Source of the DNA: Pristionchus mayeri
Lineage: Eukaryota; Nematoda; Chromadorea; Rhabditida; Neodiplogasteridae
Assembly (NCBI GenBank): GCA_036245805.1
Contig: BTRK01000005.1
Span: 6,944,001 to 7,008,000 of the forward strand
Direction of reading: 5' to 3'
Length of the DNA stretch: 64,000 nucleotides
Made by a program: the position numbers and the translations under genes. Every line of letters begins with the position of its first letter. The stretch's first letter is position 1. Of the stretch, positions 1 through 10,458 are shown piece by piece. The notes beneath the pieces are model-generated. The model was not told where the DNA came from. It searched no databases and was given only the letters and a program-made list of their open reading frames with translations.

Positions 1-32
1 GCATTACCCAAAAAAGAAACCCTGATTTTCAG

Positions 33-601
33 GGATGGGAGATGTGGACCCCAGTGAAGAATTGCGACGGGTCGTTGTCCTTCCAAAGTCATCACGGAAC
101 TTGGCTGAGTGCTCACAGGGCAGATGGAATTGTCTGCACCATGCCCCACAATCTGAGTTGTGAACACTTCTGGCTCGAATCGTGGTGAACTCATCAGGGA
201 ATTCGTAAAACTATATCTTGTAATTGCTCGATTTCGTGCATTCATATACGCATATGTACTTTTTACGATATGATCATGTTTAGGGTCATGGTGAGGGCAT
301 AGAATTTAAGTTTTTCGGGAAATCGTATTTTTGTTCATATAGTATTCATTCGAGTATTCATTGGGTTTTTTAAAGTTTCGAGCAGTGTTAAATGCAGCAT
401 TCTTAGATTCACATCAACTTCTATACGGGAATGACACGTTTTCCTATGTGAGTTTACGGTCACTTTGACTGTGTTAACATACAATTTCAGTGGTTTGCAT
501 TTGACAAATCAGATCCGGTGACCCGACATCGACATCAGAGCGACGACATTGTATTTGACTTTGGAGACGGTTCAGTGGTAGACACAACTAAATGTTATTA
601 A
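33..601 (+). CDS. 3' end of a fascin-like (beta-trefoil) gene, partial at left edge
   Basis: An acceptor TTTTCAG ends at 32 and opens a reading frame containing EMWTPVKN, SFQSHHGTWLS and LESW. These match the last beta-trefoil repeat of the two complete fascin-like genes at 4621 and 6772 (ELWEPVKN/GTWLRSQPHG/LESW in the first). The frame reaches TGA at 186-188 directly after LESW. A donor inside it (after 184) could instead join to an acceptor at 490. The exon 491-601 has an open 36-residue frame ending in TAA, but its phase does not fit that donor, so the C-terminus is unresolved. Fascin-type folds are known from actin bundling in the cytosol; the paralogues here carry signal peptides, so an extracellular role is more likely. 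The 5' exons lie outside the window. Confidence 0.6.
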
Positions 602-900
602 TCTAATCTAAATATTGTTGAGAGGTTAGAAAGTTAATTGAGAGAAAATGGAATATCAGAGCAGCGCGTAGTCTGGGAGTGGGTTCAAGAGATGACATAA
701 TGGTTGGGGGAGTGGGTCAGTGGCCTCCTTGAGAGGAGCGGAGTGAAGGCTGGTGTGAGAAGAGTAAGGCTAGGAAAGGATGGTTTACTATCTTACTTCC
801 GCGGGTTTTATACTACCCAGTAAGTGGGCGGACCAACAGGTACTCTTGATTGCGCATTGTATCTCGGCTTCTCTCTGACCTTTCTTTTCAAAGAAAAAAA
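602..900. other. intergenic, nothing recognised
   Basis: Mixed-composition DNA between the fascin-like 3' end and the CAP exons. No exon with sound splice sites and no repeat was recognised. Confidence 0.5.
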
Positions 901-904
901 AGTT

Positions 905-1033
905 ACACTACGAACAAATGATAGCGGACTGTTTCGAAATGTGTGTGCATGTGGGAGTGCGGAGGATAATTAAAATTATTCCCAGCACGCACACAGGCAC
1001 ACACATTTCGAAACAGTCCGCTATCATTTTTCC
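905..1033. repeat. hairpin (MITE-like) element
   Basis: Arms at about 917-954 and 979-1028 are near-perfect inverted copies containing GCGGACTGTTTCGAAATGTG and its reverse complement, with a short AT-rich loop. It sits just downstream (in gene direction) of the CAP exon at 1056-1143, in what should be that gene's next intron. Confidence 0.75.
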
Positions 1034-1055
1034 CAATAGTGTAACTGTATCTCAC

Positions 1056-1414
1056 CTGCGCCATTTCCGCTCGGCGGTAGCACGTTTGGGCGAATTGTCC
1101 AAGGTGATTTCCAGGTTTGACGTAGTGTGCTACCACGAAGTGCCTGTAATGTTATTGTTATGATCCTAGAGTGCAAATAATATAGTTCCAAACGCTAAGA
1201 AAACGATGGGTCGGAATTCTAGCGCGGGTCAGGTTCGGAGGGGACGTTTCTTACATACTTTACCTGCCGCTACTCGACTGGGCGATGCCGACCCCGATGG
1301 CAGTAGTCTCCCTCCAGACCATTTGGGTGAAGTGGCCAGTCGTCCAGTCGAAATCACCGACATTGTAGTCGTACAATGACCCTTCATTGTACCACTGATG
1401 GCTGGCGTTTAGCG
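1056..1414 (-). CDS. CAP (SCP/TAPS) domain exons, partial gene
   Basis: Two - strand exons, 1264-1414 and 1056-1143, join in phase (acceptors ggcag and ttacag; donors GTAAAG and GTGAGA). They encode the CAP-domain signatures GHFTQMVW, then VGIAQ, then HFVVAHYVKPGNHLGQF. In CAP proteins the first holds the conserved His and the last matches the CAP2 motif (V-Y-PPGN-GQF). CAP proteins are secreted, and in nematodes they are a large family of venom-allergen-like proteins. No first exon with a signal peptide and no terminal exon were found, so this may be a fragment. The residual frame has no stop, so a complete gene with longer introns is not excluded. Confidence 0.7.
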
Positions 1415-3289
1415 CTGCCAAAGGTGCAATTTCAATTTCAATGTCAAATTTATCTACCATTTATCTACCAATTTATCTATATTTACCCACCACAAAATAA
1501 GACCGGGTAGCAGAGTAATCTTCTATAGGTTTTGGTAGATAGCCGACGTATTGGGGAGTCGGTTTGGGGATTGGGGCTTTAGGGGGGGGGGGGATTTGAG
1601 TTCGCAATCATGGTAATTGCCACTCATCATTGCCCACACTATATTGTCACTTTAAGGGTCGATAGAGAGTGGAGAACGAAAAAAAACAAATTTAAAAAAA
1701 AGTACTGCAGCGCCACCAAATGGCTGACGCAGCAGACGATATGGCTGACGCATCAGACGATATATCTTACGCGACATGCCAGTGCAGTAGTACAAGTTCT
1801 CGCCATATTTGCCGGCATAATCTGAATGCGGGATGCCCGCATCGTTGTAAGCGAGTTGCTGAGCGTATGCTTGTGCGGAGCGAAAGTGAGCCTTCGTTTA
1901 GCTTTTTTACCTATACCAGGTGCATAATGAAGTGTACCAAGTGTAAACATGCAACTTCTTCCAGTTCATAGCCATTATTTGTTCATGGTCAAATGAAGGT
2001 TGCAACAATTCCATGTTACGCTTTGTTATTGTTTGCCGATTAGTACCTGTTAAGCGACTCATCGAGCCTAAGAGCCTGCGCCTGGTGCCTGACCCGGTAT
2101 TGATTGTGATCTCTCAAGATCTGAAGACAAGCTACGGTATCAATCGCTAATTTATCTAAATCGTGAACATCATGATATGTCAGGTTCGATCCTGATCACG
2201 ATATCCACTTGTCATCTTAGAGTCTCTATGATCTGGGCAGGAACGGTTGAGAAGTGCTAAAATTGAAGTGATTGTGATGAAAAAAGTGATAAATGGGAAT
2301 AATATGATAACATGTGAAGATGGCCCAGTGTAAATATGCGAACTAAACGAGAACGAAAAAAATATTCCTTATGTGACTAATCCGCAAGTAATTAACAAAA
2401 ATACTTTTTTATCCTCTGTTGCGGTCACGGCTCGTACTGATTCATTACCAATTAGTTCACTCGTTCTTTTCGAGGTCACGCAGTTTTTCTCCAACGTTGC
2501 ACTTTTTTCTGCATGTGAGTTCCGATTTAGTGTTGTATGCTGATGTCAGGTGTGGTGAACCATTGCTATGTGTACACTCATAAATTACCTCGTGTTTTCG
2601 AAAACGAGAGACTGCAACCTTCAGAAGGTAAGCATGGCCATTTTGAGTGACACTATGTCGGATGAGAAACCACCGACTGAGAACCAAAATAACTACTCGT
2701 CCTTAGTATTTGCGCAGAAAAAGATTTGAGAGTGAGGGCGCCTACTGTGAGCAATACTGGCGAAGCTTTTCTGGTTCTCATCCAATGTTCGGCTGAATAC
2801 TGTTCGAGTACACGTCGAAATACGACGATCAACGGTCAATTCACAAAAAATATAACCAACGTCCGTCCAATCTCGTGAAAGTTGATGGCATCACAGGGCT
2901 ACACGAGAAAAAGTGGATGTGGTTCTTTTTTCTATCTCCTTTCACGCTTACAATAAACGATCGAGCTTTCGAGAAGGGAGATTTGTCAAGGGAGGTGCTA
3001 GTTACAGCGAAACAGTTTCGAATTGTAAGAGGAATCTAATTATCTCGATATTATTTATCACCTCACTGTGTCCAAATTGCTTTGTGACTGACGCCGTGGA
3101 GAAACTTTAGAAGGAGGGAAATAAGAGGAGCGAACAGCTGATGAGGATACATAAGTGCTCCAATGTGGAAATATTATTCAATTTATTTTTCTTTATTTGC
3201 ATCTTTGTTCATGCGAGCTGATAATTTTCTAGTTTGAAATCGCATTAGTGCAAGTTGTGACTCGAAAATATCCCATCTAGACTGACTCC
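1415..3289. other. 1.9-kb region without a recognisable gene
   Basis: Only short, shadow-like reading frames are present. A poly-G run lies near 1583-1592. No coding exon, RNA gene or clear repeat was recognised. The upstream CAP exons would be expected here on the - strand but were not seen. Confidence 0.4.
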
Positions 3290-3440
3290 CTCCCCTCGCC
3301 ACTCCCTCTTTCTTGTGCGACACGATTCGGAAGATCTACCCCCCCCCCCCTCTCCCATCCTCTTCCATAACCCTAATTATATTCTCGAACACTCTATACT
3401 TGATGAAGCGCCCTTGTGGTGTACGATAAATAAATAAATA
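3290..3440 (+). mobile_element. CR1-like LINE 3' tail (solo)
   Basis: A C-rich stretch is followed by a block ending GTGGTGTACGATAAATAAAT. The same order and nearly the same final 40 bases end the LINE at 28.75 kb, which encodes a reverse-transcriptase C-terminus. This is therefore a strongly 5'-truncated second copy holding only the 3' UTR and the AAAT-type tail. Confidence 0.65.
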
Positions 3441-3655
3441 TAAAAATGGCCACATTCAACGTCTAGGGATGGCTTCGCAAGAGATTCAGATCTTCAATAG
3501 GCGTATTTTCTCACCGGTTTGAACGGCTAGAACTTACGCAAAAAAATGCTGTTATTTCGAATTCAACACTGCAGCAACCACAGCCGATTCGATCCATCGA
3601 CGGACATCCGTTTCTTGCACACTCTCGTGTTATTCTTGCTACCTGACCCTCACGG

Positions 3656-3712
3656 AATAAATGAATGAATGAATGAATGAATGAATGAATGAAATGAATG
3701 AATGAATGAAAG
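3656..3712. repeat. (GAAT)n microsatellite
   Basis: About thirteen uninterrupted or near-uninterrupted GAAT/AATG units with one short slip. Confidence 0.95.
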
Positions 3713-3825
3713 GCCTGCGGGTAACGGCTGCTTATTGAGCGTCACGATACGGTTCGTCGGTACATCTTAAATTCAAATTTCTAGGTTCATGTTGAAAACA
3801 CTATACGAAAATATACATTTTTCAG

Positions 3826-4064
3826 ACAGGCTTAAATGCCGATGGGTTTGTGTACGTGTCGCCCTTCAGCGATAGAGGCAAGTTAACGCCACGAGAAATG
3901 TGGACGCCTTCTGAGAACGAGGATGGATCCTACTCGCTCATGGGTTACGATGGCTGCTTTTGAAATATGCTAATGGATCTGTGTATAATGCGAAATGCGA
4001 ACTTGACCTCTCGGGGCATTTCCGGATTGAGGAAATTACGATAATGTTTCCACTCCACACATAA
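3826..4064 (+). pseudogene. frameshifted fascin-like exon
   Basis: Following an acceptor TTTTTCAG (ends 3825) the frame reads TGLNADGFVYV, then EMWTPSENEDGSYSLMGYDGC, homologous to the final trefoil repeat of the neighbouring complete genes. It hits TGA at 3961-3963, within the motif that should read G-x-F/W-L-R/K. The +1 frame from there continues the homology (LLKYANGSVYN, FRIEEIT) to TAA at 4062-4064. Loss of one T from the T run at 3958-3961 explains the break. No matching upstream exons were found. It is a probable pseudogene, though a base-calling error in a homopolymer would look the same. Confidence 0.65.
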
Positions 4065-4555
4065 CTTTCCTGTTAAACAACAATTAGTGTTGCTATTATT
4101 GTGAAAGCGAATATAACACAACAAGTGATATCAAATTGACCAGTGTTCTCTTCGTTTCAAACGATCTGTGTGAGAGCGTTGCGAAAATACAGTTTTAATA
4201 AACAATAATTATTGTAGAAATGATGATAACGATAGCAGAAGAGGCTTCAGGAAATAAATATATCGAGTAAATTCATCTTTTCCTCGGGACGATTATCGAG
4301 GGATGGACCAATGGATTTCGATCTGTAACAGGTAAAGGAAAGATGCGTGGAATGGACAATCGAAGAAGATCGCAACTATTCAGAAGATCCACTATTCAGA
4401 AGGTATACGAACCTCAATCATCGGTTCATGATGCACAGAAATAAGAAAAAATGGTGCTTGTGAAGATCGAATAACGATTTCCCGGTATTTTCTTACTTTC
4501 TCAAAGAAACACTCATTTTTATTTGGATTACTAATACATTACTAAGATCGGGAAA

Positions 4556-4561
4556 TATAAA
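4556..4561 (+). promoter_or_regulatory. TATA box of the fascin-like membrane gene
   Basis: TATAAA lies 60 bases upstream of the ATG at 4621, a plausible spacing for a nematode core promoter. Confidence 0.45.
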
Positions 4562-4620
4562 GTCCGCATGCAGTCACAGTCTCCTTCTCATTGCCATCTT
4601 CGGTCGGCCCGTTCCCGTAG

Positions 4621-6143
4621 ATGAATACCATCTTCAATGTGATCATCTACTCACTTGTACTGGATGGAGTGAGTCGAATTTCAAATTCATTTTTTGAACA
4701 AAATTGCATATGCGAAACCCTTTGTGAAAATACACAAATATTGGCAACTCTTCAAAAAGGTTTAAAAAATAGTGTAGGTGAATTTGAAAATTTTTGCACA
4801 GTTCCGACAGAGCAGTTTCTTTCGAAATAAGAAATAATGCCACATGTAAAAGCTCAATTGCAGATTATCGCCACTGCGATCTCGGAAAACGGGGCCAGCG
4901 ATGGGATTATACAGACCAACCATGATAACCAGAAACAGCCGAACATGACCGTTGAGAATCCACAGTCGTACACTCCGCTCTTCCCAGAAGTAACAGGATA
5001 TCGATGCCTCAAATCGTACCATAAGCGTTTTCTCCGAGGGTGAGCATCGAAGAATCGGACCTGAAAGAAATATTTCGAATATTCATCGAGAGAAACGAAA
5101 ATTGAAGGCAATATGTGATCTGGTTCGTGCAGGTGGGGGAACGAAACGGACTGGCACGTTGGCACGGCGCCTCAGTGCGGAAAGTGCGAGAAATGGACGA
5201 TTAAGGAGCACGATGGAAAGGTCAGGAGCATCACTTTTTTAAAGATTGATTGTGTCGATGTACTGAAGAGAATATGACTACATAAGTGATATCAACTATT
5301 TGTTTTTCAGGTGTCGCTGAAGGAATCCTGTACCGGCAAGTATCTCCGTGCTAACCTTGAGAGGTTAGTATCATAAAATGTAATAATCAGAGACTAGTCA
5401 ACTAATTTTACATCCTTTAAAATCGGCTGAGTTAACAATCGATCGAATATAAAAGAGGGACATGTGTTTTATCGAATAGTTTAAAGATCATACAAATTCG
5501 TTACAGTTTAGGCGTTTTCGGGGTTAGAGCGAGGTCCCACAAGTGGGGAAGAACGCAACATTATCATAGTCTTGATTTCGAATATCATTGCTACAGCAAT
5601 CTAGGGTCATGTGTATATCCAATTCAGGTATGTCGATCTGGCTGATAAGGTGCAGTCGCATGAGCTGTGGGAGCCGGTCAAAAACGGGGATAGCACATGG
5701 AAGTTCAAGAGTTTTTACGGCACGTGGTTGCGATCTCAGCCCCACGGTCGCATTTCACTGAATACGGTTGCACAAGGATTCGAGTCATTCACGCTGGAGT
5801 CGTGGGCAGTCCTTAGTCGAACTGCTGTGAGCACTATGGGTTAATTGCGGCTTAATGATAAGAAAATCAGGTGGATAAATCGGAGAGTGCAAGGGAAGCA
5901 AAGACAGATTGTGCCGTTTACGTAATGGTAGCCGTCTTGTTCTTCTCCCATCTGCTCAATTGTGTGCTTATCGGAGCGATCATATGCGCGTGCAGAAATG
6001 TGAGAAAAGTAAGCAGTAAGTTATGATTTCATTTGTATAAATTCAGTAATTAGTAATTTCAGGTAACGAAGAGAAACAAGCTGCCAGCGATTTCCGCGTC
6101 AAGGGAACTGGTCGAGATCAATGACAAAGCTGAGGAGGCTTGA
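4621..6143 (+). CDS. secreted/membrane fascin-like (beta-trefoil) protein, 260 aa
   Basis: Seven exons close in phase: 4621-4668, 4864-5039, 5133-5220, 5311-5363, 5628-5826, 5871-6008, 6063-6143. Residues 1-20 (MNTIFNVIIYSLVLDG...) look like a signal peptide. A polar linker follows. The trefoil region has strands around WHVGTAPQCGKCEKW, CTGKYLRAN, ELWEPVKN and GTWLRSQPHGRISL. Exon 6 adds one hydrophobic span (VAVLFFSHLLNCVLIGAII) followed by basic RNVRK, so a type I membrane topology is inferred. The cytoplasmic tail is about 30 residues with charged ends. Classical fascins are cytosolic and carry four trefoils. A single small extracellular trefoil with a membrane anchor is not the textbook architecture, and the role is unknown. 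The ATG at 4621 was chosen because it alone gives a signal peptide that splices in frame. Confidence 0.8.
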
Positions 6144-6255
6144 AATTGTGTGGCAAAAACATACATCAATACATTTTCAAACACATATACTATACTTGTA
6201 CGCCACGTTTCACTTTGTAAAATATATAGTAAATTGTCATATGGTTATCCGGGAT

Positions 6256-6261
6256 AATAAA
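6256..6261 (+). terminator. polyadenylation signal
   Basis: AATAAA lies 113 bases after the TGA of the fascin-like membrane gene. Confidence 0.5.
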
Positions 6262-6536
6262 GACTAAGTTATGCACATGTTTTGTATCACATTTAATTCT
6301 ACGTCTCTGAATAGCATGAGGCAGGGAAGATGCAGTCACAAACATTCCGTGTTTCTCTGAGTTTGGATCTTTTTCATACCATTCGCTTTCTCACAATGTG
6401 TACACTTGCCGTCATTGTAGAAACAACACTATCCGAAGTTCCAATGATGCCGATGGGACAGAGAGAACTTTCACACTGGCGTTTGAACGTGACTGTCTTC
6501 GTTAGATTTGTCAATCTGCCTTCCTCATCTGTCTCT

Positions 6537-6563
6537 CTGGAACTCTTCCCGAGAGGCGGAGTT
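6537..6563. promoter_or_regulatory. upstream inverted repeat shared by two paralogues
   Basis: GGAACTC and GAGTTCC flank a short GC-rich spacer. The same arrangement and flanks recur at 10344-10370 upstream of the paralogous first exon at 10459. Conservation in two duplicated upstream regions suggests a binding site, or simply recent duplication. Confidence 0.35.
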
Positions 6564-6771
6564 CCATCAATTCTTTCCCATCAACCATTCCCTCAAAGGT
6601 AGTCGCAATATCAGTCGTTAATCGTAGGGTTCTCTTTTTGGAATTGTTTTGCATCATTTTAAGATATGTTTCATGTACGATATATATATCCTATGTATAG
6701 CGAACAAGAAACATATCTGAACATGATACAAAACCATTCCAATAAGAGCACCCTAGTCATATCCATCATCG

Positions 6772-9700
6772 ATGAGACTCCTTCTCTCCCTCGCTGTATG
6801 CATCGTGACCGTGGTGCTGTCGGCACCGAATGCAGATGATGGCAAGAACGAGGAAAAGGGTTAGTTGTGTTAGCGATTCAACAATGGTCTGGATCTCTTC
6901 AGTTTTCACGCTCTCTCGCCGGTCAGAGACGAGAGAGCGTGCACAATGAAGAGAGTCAGACGATGGATCTATCGATTACATAACGTCATAGAGATGATAC
7001 ATAGCGTAGCAATGACTTCATAGCATCATTTACAATATTTTAATGCATCGCATTGCTCATTGAAAAGTCAAATCCTTCATTTTCCCACATAACATAAACG
7101 GTGACCCAAATACCCCACCCCCTTATTTGTTAGAGATGGTTTCATATCTTAGCCTTAAAGAAGGAGTGTCAGCAAAATACAAATTTCTTCATAGAATAAC
7201 GATCGTGACTATCCCTAGATCGACAAAACAATCCCAAAATAGTGAAGTCCACAATCGATTTTGAACTGAGTTATGCGCGCGAAAAGTTTGCTTGAAGGTC
7301 AGGGAATACGGAGTTTCAGATATGGTTCACTGTAGTTAGAAATAATTGATGAGATTAACAAAGGAAGAAGACTCCAGAATAAAATTAATAAAGATGGAAA
7401 TTCGTTTCGAGCTTTGCTGACACGCCTTCTTTATCTTCATAGTTCCAATTTTTTTTGGTTTTTTTTTCAACTTGTTTGCACCTTTGACTCCTATTCCCAA
7501 CCACTGATACTATGTCACTCCAACTGGTTTGAGAATTGCGGATGGTGTACCCGTATTAGCAAAAGTGAATTGAGGATGCTCTCTGCCCATTTTACACTGT
7601 GAGGAGTGGGAGCTGAACCTGCCACATGCCACTGCTTGAGCAATAGGCTGACTCTCTCGATATCACACACTCTCTCGCACTGTCTGACCTTCGAGAGAGC
7701 GTGTAGTATGAGGAGAGTCAGACCATTGCTCCACTGCTTGTCGTGTGGAGTAGGAAACATAAAAACAGAGAGAGAGAGAAGGGTATATATGCCTTCATCC
7801 GAGATTAGAGAGTTTGACATATAGTCCATTCCACTCTTGGAAACGTAGCGCCTACGCGTGAATAGTAATTATGAAGTGAGTCATTTTACATGATAAATTT
7901 GATATATTCATAAAAAAACTAGCATACAATGCGGGGACCGTGATATATCCAGCTCAAAAATTGATTATTGATTTTCATCTCCCAATGGATCGCCTTTCAA
8001 CACGTCCGAGGGCGAGGTCGCGTCTCATAATTATATGGCATGACTCTCTTCAGCTTGAACGCTCTCTCGCCGGTCAGAGAGACGAGAGAGCGTGCAAACT
8101 GAAGAGAGCCAGATGATTGCTTCTTTGTCACGAAAAAGCAAAAAACAAACAAAATGTTGATGTGCTATCGAATCGACAACACGTGATTAAGAAAACACAT
8201 TTTTAGTCGCACGAAGCATTTTTTTTCAATATATCCTCCTTTAAGATTCTCAAGATGAAAGCGAAGAAAACAAGCGGTTCAACAGACAATTCCCCGGGCT
8301 CGCAGGACGCTACTGCATCGAATCGAACTATATGACTTATCTCAAGGGGTGAGATTTGCTTGTGCACCCAACAATTTGTGATATATTTGGTAATACAATT
8401 CGTAATATTCACGTATTGGCCGTTCGGAAGGTCACTTTCTTACGTGAACTCTAGTGTGCATGAGATAAGCAATATAACTCCCAATGATACATGATCATTA
8501 AAATAATCCAATTTCAAAGAGTTTTTATGTAGGCAACGATGCCATGTAGGCATGAATGATAAACGCGAGGTAGGGTTGAAACGTTGAATCAAAACAACAT
8601 GAAATAGCAGATGGGTCAACGAAACAACCTCGAAAGTCCGTACCGAGCGCGGCTGTGAGAAGTGCAAGCAGTGGACGATCAGGGCGCGCCAAGGAAAGGT
8701 CAGAATTGCTCATATAACTATAAATGGTGATACAAGATAAATTGGTAATGTATCAAGATTTCTTAGTACTTACGCGAGCATACGTCGAGAAGCGCAATTT
8801 TAGAATTTTTACACAGACAGGTGAAAGGTGTTTAAGAAATCTAAAGATTGTGATACGAAACCGATATATCGATATCATTGTACATAATGTACTTTGCTAG
8901 TGTAATTTATTGACGTCTACGTAAAGTACCTTTTGAAGCTTCAGCTTCATAATTTGGAGTTTTTTGAACACGATCGTCCATAATATCATTGCATTTTATT
9001 TAAGGCAACACTTCGTGATTTCTGCACCGGCAAGTATCTCCGAGCCAATACTGATGGGTGAGCGGCACTAGGTCGGATGAGAACTATGACGGCATGCCGC
9101 CTTTGATATATCAAAGGGGGCATCACGCCATAGTTCTTATCCGACCTAGTTCCGAGTGAGCAGTAAGGTCTCGATCTGCTATTGTGTACTTCTACGAATA
9201 CATGATGTACTGAGTTCTGCTCTGAATCTCCATAGGAGGGATGCGTACGATAGATATTACGGCACTATTACGGATGAGAACAATGTCATCATGTCGCCTT
9301 TGAAATATCAAAGGAGGTATGACGTCATTCCCATCTGATCTGGAGCAGAAATGAATGTTGTCGTTGTGCATGACCTCTCACCGATTGATTCGGCGAAATA
9401 TCACGCAATATGAAGAGAAGAGTACCCTATGAAGCCCTTAGAACTCGAGAAACGCACTATTCATTACATAAGTTCGCTCGCAATTCGACATGTAAGAAGT
9501 GCGAAAAAGAAGAAGAGACGGAGATCTCGTTTCTCGAACTTTACAAGTAATCCTCACCTCAGGTCTGTCGCTCTGGCCGATCAGGCAGAAGCAAATGAGC
9601 TGTGGACGCCGGACAGGCACTCCTTCGGGCGATGGTCGTTCAAGAGCGCGCACGGCACTTTTCTGCGTGCTCAGCCCCATGGTCACATATCGCTGCAGCA

Positions 9701-9969
9701 GGAAGTAAATGCAGAGGAAATGTTCGAGCTGAAGGACTGGGAAGGTACGCGAATTGACAACATTCATTCTAATTGCTCATATAAGAATGACTTTTTAGTG
9801 TTGTCCTTATTGAATACTGGGTGTCAATGAATACAATGTGCAACAAAGAGCATATGATGGGACAATGAACATATTCCTTCCGACATGAGCTGTACTGTCA
9901 TTCTATCCTGTAGACGCAGATAATATCCATACACCACCACTATCAGTGCAAAGTATTCGCTGCTTATGA
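6772..9969 (+). CDS. secreted fascin-like protein, 186 aa
   Basis: Six exons close in phase: 6772-6859, 8255-8348, 8611-8698, 9005-9057, 9563-9744, 9914-9969. Exon 1 encodes a clear signal peptide (MRLLLSLAVCIVTVVLSAP). The trefoil exons have the same lengths and phases as the 4621 gene (88 and 53 nt exons) and share KCxxWTI, CTGKYLRAN, ELWTP and GTFLRAQPHGHISL. It ends about 18 residues after the domain with no membrane span, so it is predicted to be a soluble secreted partner or paralogue of the membrane form. Intron 1 (1.4 kb) carries three CTCTCTCG hairpin elements, and intron 4 carries two CTAGGTCGGATG hairpins. Start and splice sites are well supported by the paralogue; the ligand is unknown. 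Confidence 0.8.
6882..6967. mobile_element. CTCTCTCG-hairpin MITE, copy 1
   Basis: Inverted arms around CACGCTCTCTCG / CGAGAGAGCGTG, in intron 1 of the secreted fascin-like gene. Confidence 0.8.
7638..7730. mobile_element. CTCTCTCG-hairpin MITE, copy 2
   Basis: Same inverted core, with outer arms GACTCTCTC / GAGAGTC; same intron. Confidence 0.8.
8037..8118. mobile_element. CTCTCTCG-hairpin MITE, copy 3
   Basis: Same family with arms GACTCTCTTCAG / CTGAAGAGAG; same intron. Confidence 0.8.
9067..9150. mobile_element. CTAGGTCGGATG hairpin MITE, copy 1
   Basis: An 84-base near-perfect palindrome. The arm ACTAGGTCGGATGAGAACTA is repeated inverted at the other end, with TTTGATATATCAAA at the centre. 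It lies in intron 4 of the secreted fascin-like gene, about 10 bases after the donor. Confidence 0.85.
9262..9342. mobile_element. CTAGGTCGGATG hairpin MITE, copy 2 (diverged)
   Basis: Same family (GGATGAGAAC, TGTCGCCTTTGAAATATCAA, ATGACGTCATT) about 110 bases from copy 1 and more diverged, so it is probably an older insertion. Confidence 0.7.
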
Positions 9970-10343
9970 GGATGATGAGGAACCTCTACAGCCTAAAGCA
10001 GATCGACGGCAGCGGCTACTAGTGAAGGAGACTCACTGATATGATATTCGATTGTATCGTAAATTCACATTTATATGGTCCAACTTAGATTTCATCAGAA
10101 AGATAAAATAAGTCACGTAATGCTCACGTGCTTCCATCTTTTTCGCGTGACTATATCTCTCATGGAAAGGCGAATTTTGCTCATTGTAGTAGCATATTTA
10201 TGACAACGAAGCGAGGAAAATGAAACAAAAGTGAACACATTTTTTTCGTAACTTCTAATGATGGCGTTAGGTCAGAGATATATTTCACAAGGAAACGAGA
10301 CAAGGAAGCGTCTCTAGATTTGTCTTTTACTCATCTGTCCCTC

Positions 10344-10370
10344 CGGAACTCTCTCCCCGGGGCGGAGTTC
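10344..10370. promoter_or_regulatory. second copy of the upstream inverted repeat
   Basis: GGAACTC / GAGTTCC around a GC-rich spacer, 90-115 bases before the ATG at 10459. See the matching site at 6537. Confidence 0.35.
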
Positions 10371-10458
10371 CCTCAATTCTCTGCAATTTCTCATTCTCTT
10401 CGAGGGACAAAACGGAGTCTTATACTTAGTCGTAAATCATAAATCACGTCGATCTACG

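Noticed and set aside
4621..4830. Single 69-codon frame at the start of the fascin-like gene
   Set aside because: Only its first 16 codons are used; a GTGAGT donor at 4669 joins them in phase to 4864.
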